Assembly: GCF_021026295.1 (NCBI RefSeq)
Contig: NZ_JAJNDA010000010.1
Span: 185,732 to 249,731, forward strand
Length of the DNA stretch: 64,000 nucleotides
From: Actinomycetospora soli
GTDB taxonomy: Bacteria; Actinomycetota; Actinomycetes; Mycobacteriales; Pseudonocardiaceae
Direction of reading: 5' to 3'
How positions within the stretch are numbered: the first letter of the stretch is position 1; each line of letters opens with the position of its first letter. A program made the position numbers and the translations under genes. This document shows positions 41,990-52,818 of this stretch, piece after piece. The notes under the pieces were generated by a model. That model searched no databases, had not been told where the DNA came from, and saw nothing but the letters and a program-made list of their open reading frames with translations.

Positions 41990-43789
41990 TCAGTCGGCGA
42001 TCTCGCAGATCACCGCGCCCTGGTTGACCGAGCCACCCGTCTCGACGGACAGGCCGGTCACGGTGCCGCCCTTGTGCGCGGTCACGGGGTTCTCCATCTT
42101 CATGGCCTCGACGACCACGATCTGGTCGCCCGCGGAGACGGTGTCCCCCTCGGAGACGGACACCTTCACGACGGTGCCCTGCATCGGCGAGGTGACGGCG
42201 TCGCCCGAGACCTTCGCGCCGCCGCCGGAACGCTTGCGCGACTTCTTCTTCGCCGCGGGCGCGGCGCCGCCGCCGCCCCCGCCGATGGCGAGGTCACCGG
42301 GCAGGGACACCTCGAGGCGCTTGCCGCCGACCTCGACGACGACGGTCTGCCGCGGCGCGACCTCGTCCTCGTCGTCGCCCTCCCCGGCGGCCACGTACGG
42401 CTCGACCGTGTTCTCCCACTCGGTCTCGATCCACCGCGTGTGCACGGTGAACGAGGACGCCCCCTCGGGCGCGGTGAAGGCCGGGTCGGTGACGACGAGG
42501 CGGTGGAACGGGATGACCGTCGGGAGGCCGTCCACGACGATCTCGTCCAGGGCGCGCCGCGAGCGCTCGAGGGCCTGCTCCCGGTCCTCGCCGGTGACGA
42601 TCAGCTTGCCGACCATCGAGTCGAAGTTGCCGCCGATGACCGAGCCGGCCTCGACGCCGGCGTCGACCCGCACGCCCGGGCCGGAGGGCGCGACGAAGCG
42701 GGTCACGGTGCCCGGGGCGGGCAGGAAACCGCGGCCGGCGTCCTCGCCGTTGAGCCGGAACTCGATCGAGTGCCCGCGCGGCTCCGGGTCGGAGGTGATG
42801 CGCAGCTCCTCGCCATCGGCGATCCGGAACTGCTCGCGCACGAGGTCCAGGCCACTGGTCTCCTCGGAGACCGGGTGCTCGACCTGCAGGCGGGTGTTGA
42901 CCTCCAGGAACGAGATCGTGCCGTCCTCGCCGACGAGGAACTCCACCGTGCCCGCGCCGGAGTAGCCGGCCTCGAGGCAGATGTCGCGCGCGGAGGTGTG
43001 GATGCGCTTGCGCTGCTCGTCGGTGAGGAACGGCGCGGGCGCCTCCTCGACCAGCTTCTGGTGACGGCGCTGCAGCGAGCAGTCGCGGGTGCCGACGACG
43101 ATGCAGTTGCCGTGCTGGTCGGCGAGGACCTGCGCCTCGACGTGGCGGGGCCGGTCCAGGTAGCGCTCGACGAACGACTCGCCGCGCCCGAACGCCGAGA
43201 CGGCCTCGCGGACGGCGGCGTCGAACATGTCCTTGATCTCGTCGCGCTCGCGGGCGACGCGCATGCCGCGGCCGCCACCGCCGAACGCGGCCTTGATGGC
43301 CACCGGCAGGCCGTGCTCGTCGGCGAAGGCGATGACCTCGTCGGCGTCGGCGACCGGGTCCTTCGTGCCCGGCACCAGCGGCGCACCGGCCCGCTCGGCG
43401 ATCTTGCGGGCGGTGACCTTGTCGCCGAGGTCGCGGATGGCCTGCGGGGACGGGCCGATCCAGATCAGCCCGGCGTCGAGGACGGCCTGGGCGAAGTCGG
43501 AGTTCTCGGAGAGGAAGCCGTACCCGGGGTGGATCCCGTTCGCGCCGGACTGCCGCGCGGCGTCGATGATCTTCTCGATGTTCAGGTAGGAGTCCGCCGC
43601 GGTCTCCCCGCCGAGCCCGAACGCCTGGTCCGCGATCCGCACGTGCGGCGCGTCGCGGTCCGGGTCCGCGTACACCGCGACGCTCGTCAGGCCCGCGTCC
43701 TTGCACGCGCGTGCCACGCGGACGGCGATCTCGCCTCGGTTGGCGATGAGCACGGTGTGCAGGGCGTCCTGCTGAGCCTGCGGAGCCAT
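41990..43789 (-). CDS. accA3: Acyl-CoA carboxylase alpha subunit (biotin carboxylase + BCCP)
   Basis: 599-aa two-domain subunit. Biotin carboxylase domain 1-450: [18 protein letters not shown]-grasp glycine loop [40 protein letters not shown] region. Then a linker and a biotinyl carrier domain with EAMKMEN, K564 being the biotin site. With AccD5 and AccE it makes malonyl- or methylmalonyl-CoA for fatty and mycolic-type lipids. ATG 43789 with a GGAGG-type site. The Mtb order accA3 - maf - accE5 - accD5 - birA is kept here. BirA (47882) must biotinylate it. Confidence 0.94.
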   Translation of the reverse strand: MAPQAQQDALHTVLIANRGEIAVRVARACKDAGLTSVAVYADPDRDAPHVRIADQAFGLGGETAADSYLNIEKIIDAARQSGANGIHPGYGFLSENSDFAQAVLDAGLIWIGPSPQAIRDLGDKVTARKIAERAGAPLVPGTKDPVADADEVIAFADEHGLPVAIKAAFGGGGRGMRVARERDEIKDMFDAAVREAVSAFGRGESFVERYLDRPRHVEAQVLADQHGNCIVVGTRDCSLQRRHQKLVEEAPAPFLTDEQRKRIHTSARDICLEAGYSGAGTVEFLVGEDGTISFLEVNTRLQVEHPVSEETSGLDLVREQFRIADGEELRITSDPEPRGHSIEFRLNGEDAGRGFLPAPGTVTRFVAPSGPGVRVDAGVEAGSVIGGNFDSMVGKLIVTGEDREQALERSRRALDEIVVDGLPTVIPFHRLVVTDPAFTAPEGASSFTVHTRWIETEWENTVEPYVAAGEGDDEDEVAPRQTVVVEVGGKRLEVSLPGDLAIGGGGGGAAPAAKKKSRKRSGGGAKVSGDAVTSPMQGTVVKVSVSEGDTVSAGDQIVVVEAMKMENPVTAHKGGTVTGLSVETGGSVNQGAVICEIAD

Positions 43790-44033
43790 CGGAGGAGCCT
43801 CCCGGGGGGCGTTCGCGTCGTTGCGGGCTGGTGGGGCCGCGCGCAGTGTAGGGCGGCCGGACCTCGGTGATCGACTGGACGGGCCAGGAACGGTCGGACG
43901 TGACCGTTCTCGGGGACTCTCCCGCACCTCACGCGCCTGCGACACCGCATCGTGCGTGGTCATGGCCACAGCCGCCGTCCCGACGACGGGCGGTGCCCGG
44001 CCCCGCGGGCCCGGTCGCTACCGTCGTGCCCCG

Positions 44034-44816
44034 ATGACCGAACGCGGACGATGGTGGGGGCCCGCGGTGGCCGTGTGCGCGTCCGTGGCGGCGCTCGCCG
44101 GGACCGTGGCCGCGGTCGCGACGGCGGCGGGTGCGGACTCCGACGCCGCCCGGCGCACCGACACCCGCGCGGCGGGCCCGGTCTCCCCGGCGGCCTCGCC
44201 CACCGTGGCGACCCCGACGGCCCCGCCGGTCACCACCCGGCCCGGTCGCGTCGGCGACCCGACCCTCGGCGCCACGGTGGCCGCGGAGCCGGACTGGACG
44301 CCGGCCCGGGACCAGGACCTGGTGCCCGTCACGCCCGGGCGGTTCCCCACCCTGCTGACGCTCGGCGGGGACACCGCCCGCGCCGTCGTCATGCTCGGCC
44401 GGCTCGACCCGGCCCGCGGGTTCGGCGAGGACGCGCTGGCCGACGAGGCCCGCCGCCTCGTCGGGGCGTTCGCCGACGGCGTGCGCGGCGACCGGGACGG
44501 CCGCATCGTCACGGTCTCCGACGAGGCGTCCACCCTCGACCGACGCGACGCGTTCACCTCGGTCAGACGCACGCCCGACGGCACGCTCGTGCGGGTCACC
44601 ACCGTCGCCGGGGCCCGCGGCGAGCCGGGGCTGGTGCTGCTCGCGGTGGCGACGGCGGGCCGGTCCCAGGCCGCTGACGCGAACGCCGCCGACCGCATCG
44701 TCCGGTCGCTGTCCTCCACCGGCGCGGACGCGCCCGGACGGGCGAGCGCGCCGCCCGCGGCCGCGCCGCCGGGGACGCGGGTCAGCCCACCGTCGGAGCC
44801 CGCCACAGGTCGCTGA
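44034..44816 (+). CDS. Hypothetical exported Ala/Thr/Pro-rich protein
   Basis: 260-aa protein with one N-terminal hydrophobic segment (about 8-33) of signal/anchor type, a Thr/Pro/Ala linker to about 75, then a folded-looking domain ([17 protein letters not shown]...[21 protein letters not shown]) and a Pro/Ala tail. I do not recognise the family. It is divergent from accA3 with a 244-bp gap and convergent with maf, which it overlaps by 35 bp. The ATG at 44034 immediately precedes the signal-like segment. Confidence 0.6.
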   Translation: MTERGRWWGPAVAVCASVAALAGTVAAVATAAGADSDAARRTDTRAAGPVSPAASPTVATPTAPPVTTRPGRVGDPTLGATVAAEPDWTPARDQDLVPVTPGRFPTLLTLGGDTARAVVMLGRLDPARGFGEDALADEARRLVGAFADGVRGDRDGRIVTVSDEASTLDRRDAFTSVRRTPDGTLVRVTTVAGARGEPGLVLLAVATAGRSQAADANAADRIVRSLSSTGADAPGRASAPPAAAPPGTRVSPPSEPATGR

Positions 44817-45414
44817 CCTCGATCCCCAGCTCGGCGAGCAGCCGCCGCACGAGCGGCAGGCTGATGCCGATGACGTTGGACGGGTCGCCCTGGATGCCCT
44901 CGACGAGCCAGCCGCCGAACCCGTCGAGGGTGAACGCACCCGCGACGCCCAGCGGTTCGCCGGAGGCCAGGTAGGCCTCGAGCTGGGCGGGGGTCGGTTC
45001 GGCGAAGGTCACGAACGTCGTCGCGTGCCCCGAGATCTCGGCCGCGACCGCCCCGTCGCGCAGGCGCACGAGGGCGTGTCCGGTGACGAGTTCGCCGTGC
45101 CGGCCCGCCATCCGTTCCCACCGGGCCCGGGCGTTCTCCACCGTGTGCGGCTTGCCGACGAGCTCGCCGTCGATGTCGAGCATCGAGTCGCACCCGATCA
45201 CGACGACGTCGTCCTCCCCGGTCGGCACCTGCCCCGCCACCGCCCGGGCCTTCGCCAGCGCGAGGGCGGTGACCTTCTCGGCCGACGTCGCCTCGCCGAG
45301 CTGGGTCAGCAGGGCGTCCTCGTCGACGGCGGAGACGATGACGTCGGGGTCCACCCCCGCGGCGCGCAGCACACCGAGGCGGGCGGGGGACGCGGAACCG
45401 AGCACGAGACGCAC
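44782..45414 (-). CDS. maf: Maf-type nucleoside triphosphate pyrophosphatase
   Basis: 210-aa house-cleaning pyrophosphatase hydrolysing non-canonical or selected NTPs to NMP plus PPi. Start motif [19 protein letters not shown], the catalytic region [19 protein letters not shown] and late [31 protein letters not shown]. In Mtb maf (Rv3282) follows accE5. The GTG at 45414 begins the first strand. It is last in the operon accD5-accE-hypothetical-maf with an 11-bp gap to the gene before. Confidence 0.9.
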   Translation of the reverse strand: MRLVLGSASPARLGVLRAAGVDPDVIVSAVDEDALLTQLGEATSAEKVTALALAKARAVAGQVPTGEDDVVVIGCDSMLDIDGELVGKPHTVENARARWERMAGRHGELVTGHALVRLRDGAVAAEISGHATTFVTFAEPTPAQLEAYLASGEPLGVAGAFTLDGFGGWLVEGIQGDPSNVIGISLPLVRRLLAELGIEVSDLWRAPTVG

Positions 45415-45425
45415 GGCGGACGACC

Positions 45426-45803
45426 CTAGGGGGCGGGCCGCGTCCCGGCAGGCCCGGACGCCCCCCGCCGCGCCGCCTCGACGGCGGGGACGATCGCGCG
45501 TTCGGACGGCGAGCCGGGTGCGGACCGGTGGTCGCAGCCCCACGAGACGGCGACCTCCGGGGCCGCGACCAGCACGGCGCGGGCGGCGAACCCGCCCGCC
45601 TCACCCATGCCGTCCACGCGCAGCACGCGCACCACGCCCGGGAGGACCCGGTCGGCCGCGGCCTGCGCGTTCGCGGCCACCCTGCGCCGGCCGGGCCGGA
45701 GCACCGCCCGGACGATCAGCAGCACGACGAGCACCGGGCTCAGCGCCACCAGCGTGAGCCCGTACAACCGTCCGAGCACCGTCCGCACCACGTGTCGTCC
45801 CAC
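45426..45803 (-). CDS. Hypothetical single-TM protein in the accD5-maf operon
   Basis: 125-aa protein: one N-terminal TM helix (about 10-33, [21 protein letters not shown]), a basic stretch, then a small soluble part ending in a Pro/Ala/Gly-rich tail. I do not recognise it. It lies 77 bp after accE and 11 bp before maf on the same strand, so it is probably transcribed with them. GTG 45803 is the first start in the coding-biased stretch; longer readings give an Arg-rich, unlikely N-terminus. Confidence 0.5.
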   Translation of the reverse strand: MGRHVVRTVLGRLYGLTLVALSPVLVVLLIVRAVLRPGRRRVAANAQAAADRVLPGVVRVLRVDGMGEAGGFAARAVLVAAPEVAVSWGCDHRSAPGSPSERAIVPAVEAARRGASGPAGTRPAP

Positions 45804-45880
45804 GCCGCCAGGGCTTCCCGACGGAGCGACCGAGCACGCCGACGAGGGGTCGCGCCCGGCGGCGGAGGGCCGCCCCGACC

Positions 45881-46120
45881 TCAGCGCGGCAGCGCCGACG
45901 CCCGCCAGGCCCCCGGTCCGGGCGAGAGCGGACGCCGGACGAGCGACTCCCGCTCGGTCCACACCGAGCGGGGGCCGGTGTCCTCGGGCGCCCCGCCACC
46001 GCCGGACGCGGCCGCGAGGACGGCGGTCAGCGCGGCCACCTCCTCGGGCGAGGGGTCGCCGCGGACGATGCGCAGGACGGGCCGGCGCGGCCCGTCGTCG
46101 GGAAGCTCCTCGTCCGTCAC
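45881..46120 (-). CDS. accE: Acyl-CoA carboxylase epsilon subunit
   Basis: 79-aa acidic/basic small protein. The N-terminal strand-helix PVLRIVRGDPSPEEVAALTAVLAAA is the AccE (epsilon, pfam13822) signature; the tail ends in W-rich ESLVRRPLSPGPGAWRASALPR. Epsilon stabilises and activates the actinobacterial alpha/beta carboxylase complex. It starts (ATG 46120) 34 bp after the AccD5 stop. Size and position match Mtb accE5 (Rv3281). Confidence 0.85.
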   Translation of the reverse strand: MTDEELPDDGPRRPVLRIVRGDPSPEEVAALTAVLAAASGGGGAPEDTGPRSVWTERESLVRRPLSPGPGAWRASALPR

Positions 46121-46154
46121 GGTGTCCTCCGCCCGCGCTCGTCTCCGGCGTGCC

Positions 46155-47798
46155 TCACAGCGGGATGTTCCCGTGCTTCTTGGCGGGCAGCGTCTCGCGC
46201 TTGGTCGAGAACGAGCGCAGCGCGCGGGCGATGTAGCCGCGCGTCCACGACGGCGGGACGACCGCGTCGACGTAGCCGCGCTCGGCCGCGACGTAGGGGT
46301 TCGCGAGGGTGTCCTCGTACTCCTGCTGCAGCTCGGCGCGCCGGGCGGCGACGTCCCCGCCGGAGTCCTCGACCTTCTTGAGCTCCTTGCGGTAGAGGAT
46401 GCTCACCGCGCCCGAGGCGCCGGTCACGGCAATCTGGGCGGTCGGCCAGGCGAGGTTGAGGTCGGCGCCGAGGTGCTTGGACCCCATGACGTCGTAGGCC
46501 CCGCCGTACGCCTTGCGGCAGATGACGGTGATCAGCGGGACGGTGGCCTCGGCGTAGGCGTAGATCAGCTTCGCGCCGCGGCGGATGATGCCGTTGTACT
46601 CCTGGTCGGTGCCGGGCAGGAAGCCCGGGACGTCGACGAAGGTCACGACCGGCACGTTGAACGCGTCGCAGGTGCGCACGAAGCGCGCCGCCTTCTCGCT
46701 GGCGCCGATGTCCAGGCAGCCGGCGAGCTGGGACGGCTGGTTCGCGACGAAGCCGACCGGCCGCCCCTCGACCCGGCCGTACCCGACGACGATGTTCGCC
46801 GCGTAGAGCTCCTGGACCTCGAGGAACTCCTCGTCGTCGACGACGCGGCGGATGACCTCGCGGATGTCGTAGGGCTGGTTCGGGGAGTCGGGGATGAGCG
46901 CGTCGAGCTCCAGGTCGGCCTCGGAGAGGCCCTCCTCGACCGCGCCGGACTCCTCGTCCGCCGGCAGCCGCGGCGGCTCGGAGAGGTTGTTCGACGGCAG
47001 GTAGCCCAGGAGCTCCTGCACGTAGGCGATCGCGTCGTCCTCGTCGGAGGCGAGGTAGTGCGCGTTGCCCGAGGTGGTGTTGTGCGTGCGGGCGCCGCCG
47101 AGGGTCTCGAACTCGACGTCCTCGCCGGTGACGGTCTTGATGACGTCGGGTCCGGTGATGAACATGAACGAGGTCTCGTCGACCATCACCGTGAAGTCGG
47201 TGAGCGCGGGGGAGTACACCGCGCCGCCGGCGGCCGGACCCATCACGAGCGAGATCTGCGGGACGACGCCGGAGGCGTGCGAGTTGCGGCGGAAGATCTC
47301 GCCGTAGAGCCCGAGCGCGACGACGCCCTCCTGGATGCGCGCGCCGCCGCCGTCGTTGATGCCGACGACGGGGCAGCCGATCTTCATGGCCACGTCCATG
47401 ACCTTGACGATCTTCTCGCCGTAGACCTCGCCGAGCGCGCCGCCGAAGACGGTGGCGTCCTGGGAGAACACGCAGACCGGGCGGCCGTCGACGGTGCCCT
47501 GGCCCGTGACGACGCCGTCGCCGTAGGGGCGGTTCGCGTCGAGACCGAAGTTGGTGGAGCGGTGGCGGGCCATCGCGTCGAACTCGAGGAAGCTGCCCTC
47601 GTCGAGCAGCAGGTCGATGCGCTCGCGGGCGGTCTTGCGGCCCTTGGCGTGCTGCCGCTCGACGGCCCGCTCCGAGCCGGCGTGGACGACGTCGTCCTGG
47701 CGCCGGTGCCAGTCCGCGAGCTTGCCGGCGGAGGTGTGGACGTCGGGCTCGTCCGCGGCCTCGTCGGGCTCGGGTGGCGGCTTCGTCGCGGCGGTCAT
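46155..47798 (-). CDS. accD5: Acyl-CoA carboxylase beta subunit (carboxyltransferase)
   Basis: 547-aa carboxyltransferase of the propionyl/acetyl-CoA type. The N half has [19 protein letters not shown] and [23 protein letters not shown]; the C half has [24 protein letters not shown] and [24 protein letters not shown]. The paired oxyanion-hole Gly/Ala motifs of both crotonase folds are present. It carboxylates acyl-CoA using carboxybiotin from AccA3. The start is the ATG at 47798, divergent from birA with 83 bp in between containing a palindrome. The specific acyl substrate (propionyl versus acetyl) is inferred from similarity to AccD5. Confidence 0.93.
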   Translation of the reverse strand: MTAATKPPPEPDEAADEPDVHTSAGKLADWHRRQDDVVHAGSERAVERQHAKGRKTARERIDLLLDEGSFLEFDAMARHRSTNFGLDANRPYGDGVVTGQGTVDGRPVCVFSQDATVFGGALGEVYGEKIVKVMDVAMKIGCPVVGINDGGGARIQEGVVALGLYGEIFRRNSHASGVVPQISLVMGPAAGGAVYSPALTDFTVMVDETSFMFITGPDVIKTVTGEDVEFETLGGARTHNTTSGNAHYLASDEDDAIAYVQELLGYLPSNNLSEPPRLPADEESGAVEEGLSEADLELDALIPDSPNQPYDIREVIRRVVDDEEFLEVQELYAANIVVGYGRVEGRPVGFVANQPSQLAGCLDIGASEKAARFVRTCDAFNVPVVTFVDVPGFLPGTDQEYNGIIRRGAKLIYAYAEATVPLITVICRKAYGGAYDVMGSKHLGADLNLAWPTAQIAVTGASGAVSILYRKELKKVEDSGGDVAARRAELQQEYEDTLANPYVAAERGYVDAVVPPSWTRGYIARALRSFSTKRETLPAKKHGNIPL

Positions 47799-47845
47799 GG
47801 GGCCGGACCATAGCGAGGTCCACGGTGCTCCACCCACTGGTGCAC

Positions 47846-47867
47846 AGGAGTGATGATGGGCACTCCT
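47846..47867. promoter_or_regulatory. Palindrome AGGAGTG-N8-CACTCCT between accD5 and birA
   Basis: A 7-bp-arm inverted repeat centred in the 83-bp region between two divergent starts. It could serve both promoters. BirA here lacks an N-terminal DNA-binding domain, so BirA itself is not the expected repressor. Confidence 0.45.
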
Positions 47868-47881
47868 CTACCGTGCGCGGG

Positions 47882-48757
47882 ATGATCCCGGGAGTGCAGG
47901 ACGCCGCCGCCTGGAAGGCGTTGCAGACCATCGCCGTCGCGCCGACCGGGCCGTGGGCGCGCATCGACGTGGTGGACGCCACGGGCTCGACCAACGCCGA
48001 CCTCGCCGCCGCGGCCGCGCAGGGCGCCCCGGACCGGTCGGTGCTCGTCGCCCACCACCAGACCGCGGGGCGGGGCCGGCGGGAGCGGACCTGGGAGTCG
48101 GGGCCCGCGCAGGGGCTCACCTTCTCCCTGCTGCTGCGCCCCACTCAGGTGCCGCAGGAGCAGTGGGGCTGGGCGCCGCTGATCGCGGGCCTCGCGCTGG
48201 TGCTGGCCATGGAGGACTACCGCGCGCCGGCCTCCGTCGCGACCCTCGAGGCCGCCCTGAAGTGGCCGAACGACCTGCTGCTCGGCCCCGACCAGCGCAA
48301 GGGCGCCGGCATCCTGTCCGAGGTCGTGCCGGGCGGCTCCGGGGGCGAGCGCAGCGACGGGGGTCAGGAGCAGGCCGGGCACGCGCTCGTCGTCGGGATC
48401 GGCATCAACGTCTCGACGCCGGAGGCCGAGCTCCCCGAGGGCGGGACGTCGCTGCTCGCCCAGAGCGTCCGGCGGTCCCGGCCCGACGTGCTCGGCGACG
48501 TGCTCGCCGTGTTCGCCTCGCTCGAGGACGACTGGCGGGCGGCCCGCGGCGACGCGGCCCGCGCCGGTCTGCTCTCCGGCTACCGGCAGCGGTGCGCGAC
48601 GCTCGGCCGCGAGGTGCGCGTGGCGCTGCCCGGTGACCGGGAGCTGGTGGGCGTGGCCGACGACGTCGACGACGACGGGCGGCTCGTCGTGCGGACGCCC
48701 GACGGCGGGTCGACCACGGTCGCCGCGGGCGACGTGGTGCACGTCCGGCCCGTCTGA
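47882..48757 (+). CDS. birA: Biotin--[acetyl-CoA-carboxylase] ligase
   Basis: 291-aa group I biotin protein ligase. Biotin/ATP loop HHQTAGRGRRERTWES near 58-73, KWPNDLLLG with the catalytic Lys, and GIGINVS; a C-terminal SH3-like cap follows (GREVRVALPGDRELVGVADDVD). No helix-turn-helix domain precedes the catalytic core, so it should not repress transcription. It activates the biotin carrier domain of AccA3 encoded nearby. ATG 47882. The same pairing with accD5 is found in Mtb (birA Rv3279c). Confidence 0.93.
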   Translation: MIPGVQDAAAWKALQTIAVAPTGPWARIDVVDATGSTNADLAAAAAQGAPDRSVLVAHHQTAGRGRRERTWESGPAQGLTFSLLLRPTQVPQEQWGWAPLIAGLALVLAMEDYRAPASVATLEAALKWPNDLLLGPDQRKGAGILSEVVPGGSGGERSDGGQEQAGHALVVGIGINVSTPEAELPEGGTSLLAQSVRRSRPDVLGDVLAVFASLEDDWRAARGDAARAGLLSGYRQRCATLGREVRVALPGDRELVGVADDVDDDGRLVVRTPDGGSTTVAAGDVVHVRPV

Positions 48758-48856
48758 CCTCACCCGTCCGGGGTCCGCGCGCGGCGCGGGACCTCGAATC
48801 CCGCCCACCGCGCGGATACCCTCGATCGGCGCACCGCCGGCGGGAGGGGGAGGTCC

Positions 48857-49558
48857 GTGGCGTACCCGGAGCGTCTCCTCGTGGCCGGCGAGCGGGTCGT
48901 GCGCCACGTCCGGCCGCACTGGCGGATGCTCGTCGTGCCCGCCCTGCTCCCGCCGGTCGTGGCGTTCGTGGGCGCGTGGCTGGTCGCCGTGGCCCGCCCG
49001 ACGACGTGGTCGACCGCGGTGCTCGTCGCGGTCGGCGTCGTCGCGGTCGCGGTGCTCGGCTGGTTCTCCGTGGCGCCGGTGGCCCGGTGGCGCGCGACGC
49101 ACTTCGTGGTCACCGACCGCCGGGTGCTCGTGCGGGAGGGCGTGTTCTCCCGCTCGGGCATCGTGGTGGTCGGACGCAGCATCACCACCGTCCGCACGGT
49201 GCGCGGCGGACTCGACCGGTTCCTCGGCGCGGGCACGCTCGTCGTCGGGGTCGACGACACCCGGGAGCCGTGGCGCTTCGACGGCCTCGGCCGCGTCGAG
49301 CGGGTCGCCGCCGACATCGAGCGGATGGCCGAGCGGCGCGGCGGCCTCGACCCCGACCGGTGGGGCACGTGGGACGACGACGATGCCGACGCCGACGAGG
49401 ACGAGGACGACGACCGGTACGACGACGAGGTCGACCGGGCTCCCGACGAGTTCGAGGACGTCGAGGACGCCGAGTGGGACGAGGAGCCCGAGCCGGAACG
49501 CTTCCCGCGGCTGAGGCGCCTCTCCGGTCGCCGTCGGGAGCTCCCGGCGGGCCGTTAG
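48857..49558 (+). CDS. PH-domain (bPH2) membrane protein
   Basis: 233-aa protein with two close TM helices (about 24-45 and 52-70), then a bacterial PH domain (ATHFVVTDRRVLVREGVFSRSGIVVVGRSITTVR) and a very acidic C-terminal tail (about 170-215). Its function is unknown; the family is conserved as Rv3278c next to birA in Mtb. GTG 48857 is preceded by GGGGGAGG. It lies 99 bp after birA on the same strand. Confidence 0.82.
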   Translation: MAYPERLLVAGERVVRHVRPHWRMLVVPALLPPVVAFVGAWLVAVARPTTWSTAVLVAVGVVAVAVLGWFSVAPVARWRATHFVVTDRRVLVREGVFSRSGIVVVGRSITTVRTVRGGLDRFLGAGTLVVGVDDTREPWRFDGLGRVERVAADIERMAERRGGLDPDRWGTWDDDDADADEDEDDDRYDDEVDRAPDEFEDVEDAEWDEEPEPERFPRLRRLSGRRRELPAGR

Positions 49559-49659
49559 CCGTCCCTCCCCGGACCTGACGGACGCGTCGTGCGTGGCCCC
49601 ACGGCACGCACGACCGAGCCCGACGGAACCGATCGCCGCCCGGCACCGTCAGCACCCGT

Positions 49660-49917
49660 GTGGGAGTCGACGCGTTGCCGGGCTGGATCGAGGCGCTCGG
49701 GCTCGGCCCGGGCACGGTCGTCGTCGGGACCCCGGGGCGGGTGGACCGGGTGTGGTGCGTGCACCCCGGTCCCGAGCGGACGTGGGAGGTCTACTGGTTC
49801 GAGGGCGGCGAGCGGTACGCCTGGACGCGCTTCGAGGAGGAGTCCGCGGCCTGCTTCCACCTCTTCGGGCGGCTGGCGTGGACGCAGATGATGCGCGGCG
49901 CGCTCAGGGCCGGATGA
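49660..49917 (+). CDS. Small conserved-looking hypothetical protein, 85 aa
   Basis: GTG-started 85-residue frame encoding a compact Trp/Gly-rich protein (PGWIEALGLGPGTVVVGTPGRVDRVWCVHPG, then ERTWEVYWFEGGERYAWTRF and AACFHLFGRLAWTQM). The aromatic residues and G+C-ending codons support coding. No TM segment or known motif. Its stop overlaps the convergent hisN gene by 14 bp. It lies 101 bp after the PH-domain gene on the same strand. Not recognised. Confidence 0.6.
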   Translation: MGVDALPGWIEALGLGPGTVVVGTPGRVDRVWCVHPGPERTWEVYWFEGGERYAWTRFEEESAACFHLFGRLAWTQMMRGALRAG

Positions 49918-50710
49918 CCGCGAGCACCGCGTCGTGCAGGGCGCCGTTGGTGGACAGCGCCTCGCCGCCGTCGATGCGCTCGCCGCCGGAGAAGTCGGTC
50001 AGCCGCCCGCCGGCCTCGCGCACGACGACGGCGGGGGCGGCGAGGTCCCAGGCGCTCGCCCCGGGCTCGACCGCGGCGTCGAGCAGGCCCTCGGCGACGA
50101 GCACGTGGTGGTGGAAGTCGCCGAAGGCGCGGCTCTCCCAGGTGGCCTCGGTGAGGGCGAGCCAGCGGTCGCGGGCGCCGATCTCGCGCCAGTAGTCGAG
50201 GTCGGTGGTGGAGACGTAGGCGTCGGTGAGGTCGGCGATCCCCGACACCGACAGCGGTGCCGCGTCGATCCCGCGGGCGACGTCGGAGGTGAACGCACCG
50301 TGCCCGCGCGCCGCCCACCAGCGCCGGCCGAGGGCGGGCGCGCTGACCACCCCGACGACGGGCTCCCCGCCGCTCATCAGGGCCAGCAGCGTCGCGAACA
50401 CGGGGACGCCGCGGGAGAAGTTCTTGGTGCCGTCGATCGGATCGACGATCCAGTGCCGGGCGGCGGGGTCGGACACCGACGAGCCGCGCTCCTCGCCGAG
50501 CACCGCGTCGTCGGGACGTTCGGCGGCGATGAGGCGCCGGACCTCGTCCTCGCAGGCGACGTCGGCGTCGGTGACGGGCGTGCGGTCGGGCTTGCGGTCG
50601 ACCACCAGATCGCTCGCGCGGAAGCGGGAGAGGGTCACGCGGTCGGCGGCGTCGGCGATGCGACGGGCGAGGTCGAGGTCCGCGGTGAGGTCACTGGTCA
50701 CGGCGCTCAT
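49904..50710 (-). CDS. hisN: Inositol-monophosphatase-family phosphatase, probable histidinol-phosphatase HisN
   Basis: 268-aa Mg-dependent phosphatase: metal-site motifs GEERGSS (E of the first site), WIVDPIDGTKNFSRGVP (about 88-104) and the C-terminal ASAWDLAAPAVVVREAGG. The RG-VP sequence after the DPIDGT motif and overall similarity favour histidinol-phosphatase (HisN) over inositol monophosphatase; a CysQ/IMPase role is possible. ATG 50710 is used; a start seven codons upstream (50731) is also open. It is divergent from the two-component system with 57 bp between. Confidence 0.85.
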   Translation of the reverse strand: MSAVTSDLTADLDLARRIADAADRVTLSRFRASDLVVDRKPDRTPVTDADVACEDEVRRLIAAERPDDAVLGEERGSSVSDPAARHWIVDPIDGTKNFSRGVPVFATLLALMSGGEPVVGVVSAPALGRRWWAARGHGAFTSDVARGIDAAPLSVSGIADLTDAYVSTTDLDYWREIGARDRWLALTEATWESRAFGDFHHHVLVAEGLLDAAVEPGASAWDLAAPAVVVREAGGRLTDFSGGERIDGGEALSTNGALHDAVLAVIRP

Positions 50711-50767
50711 CCTGCCGAACGAACGTCCCACACGGATCGCGCACCGGGCGGTCTACGCTGGTCGTTC

Positions 50768-51442
<675 letters not shown>

Positions 51443-51454
51443 GCCTGGTTCGCC

Positions 51455-52735
51455 GTGCGTCGTCGGATCCTGATCTCGACCCTGCTCGTCGTCGCGATCA
51501 CCGTCACCGTCCTCGGCGGGCCGCTGGCGCTGACCACCTGGCGGCTCGTGGAGGACTTCACCCACGCCGACCTGGCGGGCCGGCTGCGCCAGGTGGTGGC
51601 CACACTCGACTCGCAGCTGCAGTCCGACCGTCCGGTGGACCTCTCGGCGGTGGCGATCGCGGTGCCGCCGGGCGGGTCGCTCGTGGTGCGCACGCCCCGC
51701 GGGACGAGCGCGATCGGGGACACCACCGATCCCGACCAGGTCGCCGAGAGCGCCTCGTTCGGCATCAACGGCTCGGCCGTGATCGCCGAGCCGGCCGCCG
51801 AGATGCGGTCGCGGCAGCTGCAGGCGACCGCGCTGGTGCTCGCGGCGATCGTGCTGTCGGTGGCGGTCGGGGCGGTGGTCGCGACGCTCACCGCCCGTCG
51901 TCTCGCCGACCCCCTCCAGCAGGTGGCCGGGCGGGCCGCCCGGCTCGGCGCCGGCGACTTCCGGCAGGCGCCGCTGCGGCACGGCATTCCCGAGCTGGAC
52001 CGGGTCGCCGACGTGCTCGACTCGTCGGCCGTGGCCCTCGCGGAGCTCGTGCAACGCGAGCGGGACCTCGTCGGCGACGTCTCCCACCAGCTCCGGAGCC
52101 GCCTGACCGCCCTGCAGCTGCGGCTCGACGAGCTCTCGTCGCACCCCGACCCGGAGGTCTCCGCCGAGGGAGGGGCGGCGCTCGAGCAGGCCGAGCGCCT
52201 GGCCGAGGTGCTCGACGAGCTGCTGAACTCCGCGCGGGCGGCCCGGGCGGCGAGCGCGTCGCCCCTGGAACTCGACGGGGAGCTCGCGGCGGTCGCCGAC
52301 GAGTGGCAGGACGCGGCCTCCGGACAGGGCCGCGCCCTCCGGGTGCGGGTGGCCGAGGGGCTCGTGGCGCGGGCGACGTCCGCGCGGCTGCGCGAGGCGC
52401 TCGGGGTGCTCGTGGACAACGCGCTGCGGCACGGGGCCGGCACGATCACGATCGCGGCGCGGCACTCCGACCACGACACGATCGTCGTCGAGGTCTCCGA
52501 CAACGGCGACGGCGTGCCCTCGGAGCTGGCGCCGCACGTGTTCGACCGCGGGGTGTCGGGCTCGGCGTCCACCGGGGTCGGTCTCGCGCTCGCCCGGGCG
52601 CTGGTCGAGGCCGACGGCGGTCGTCTGGAGCTGGCCCGGACGAAGCCCGCGGTGTTCGCGCTGTTCCTGCCGGTGCCGCGGACCGATCAGGCGGTCGCCT
52701 CGCCGCGGCCGTTGCCCGCGACGGGGCCGCGCTGA
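51455..52735 (+). CDS. Sensor histidine kinase, partner of the 50768 regulator
   Basis: 426-aa membrane kinase: TM1 about 5-27, extracellular loop about 28-120, TM2 about 124-145, HAMP to about 198, dimerisation helix with H211 in GDVSHQLRSRL, N box VLVDNALRHG, G1 SDNGDGVP, G2 STGVGLALA. The HisKA motif has Ser-His-Gln instead of the common Ala-His-Glu and Arg-Ser instead of Arg-Thr-Pro, as in a subset of actinobacterial kinases. GTG 51455, 12 bp after the regulator. The stimulus is unknown. Confidence 0.9.
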   Translation: MRRRILISTLLVVAITVTVLGGPLALTTWRLVEDFTHADLAGRLRQVVATLDSQLQSDRPVDLSAVAIAVPPGGSLVVRTPRGTSAIGDTTDPDQVAESASFGINGSAVIAEPAAEMRSRQLQATALVLAAIVLSVAVGAVVATLTARRLADPLQQVAGRAARLGAGDFRQAPLRHGIPELDRVADVLDSSAVALAELVQRERDLVGDVSHQLRSRLTALQLRLDELSSHPDPEVSAEGGAALEQAERLAEVLDELLNSARAARAASASPLELDGELAAVADEWQDAASGQGRALRVRVAEGLVARATSARLREALGVLVDNALRHGAGTITIAARHSDHDTIVVEVSDNGDGVPSELAPHVFDRGVSGSASTGVGLALARALVEADGGRLELARTKPAVFALFLPVPRTDQAVASPRPLPATGPR

Positions 52736-52748
52736 CGCTGACCCCCGC

Positions 52749-52806
52749 GGTGGCAGGGAGGCGTCGTTGCCGTCGGCCGGTGGCAGCAACGACGCTCTCC
52801 CGCCAC
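52749..52806. repeat. 24-nt repeat family, paired inverted copies
   Basis: GGTGGCAGGGAGGCGTCGTTGC (positions 52749-52770) and an inverted, diverged copy at 52782-52806 (GCAACGACGC, CCGCCAC) form a long hairpin. It sits between the convergent kinase and GtrA genes, where it could terminate both. Confidence 0.75.
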
Positions 52807-52818
52807 GACCGGGGAGGC

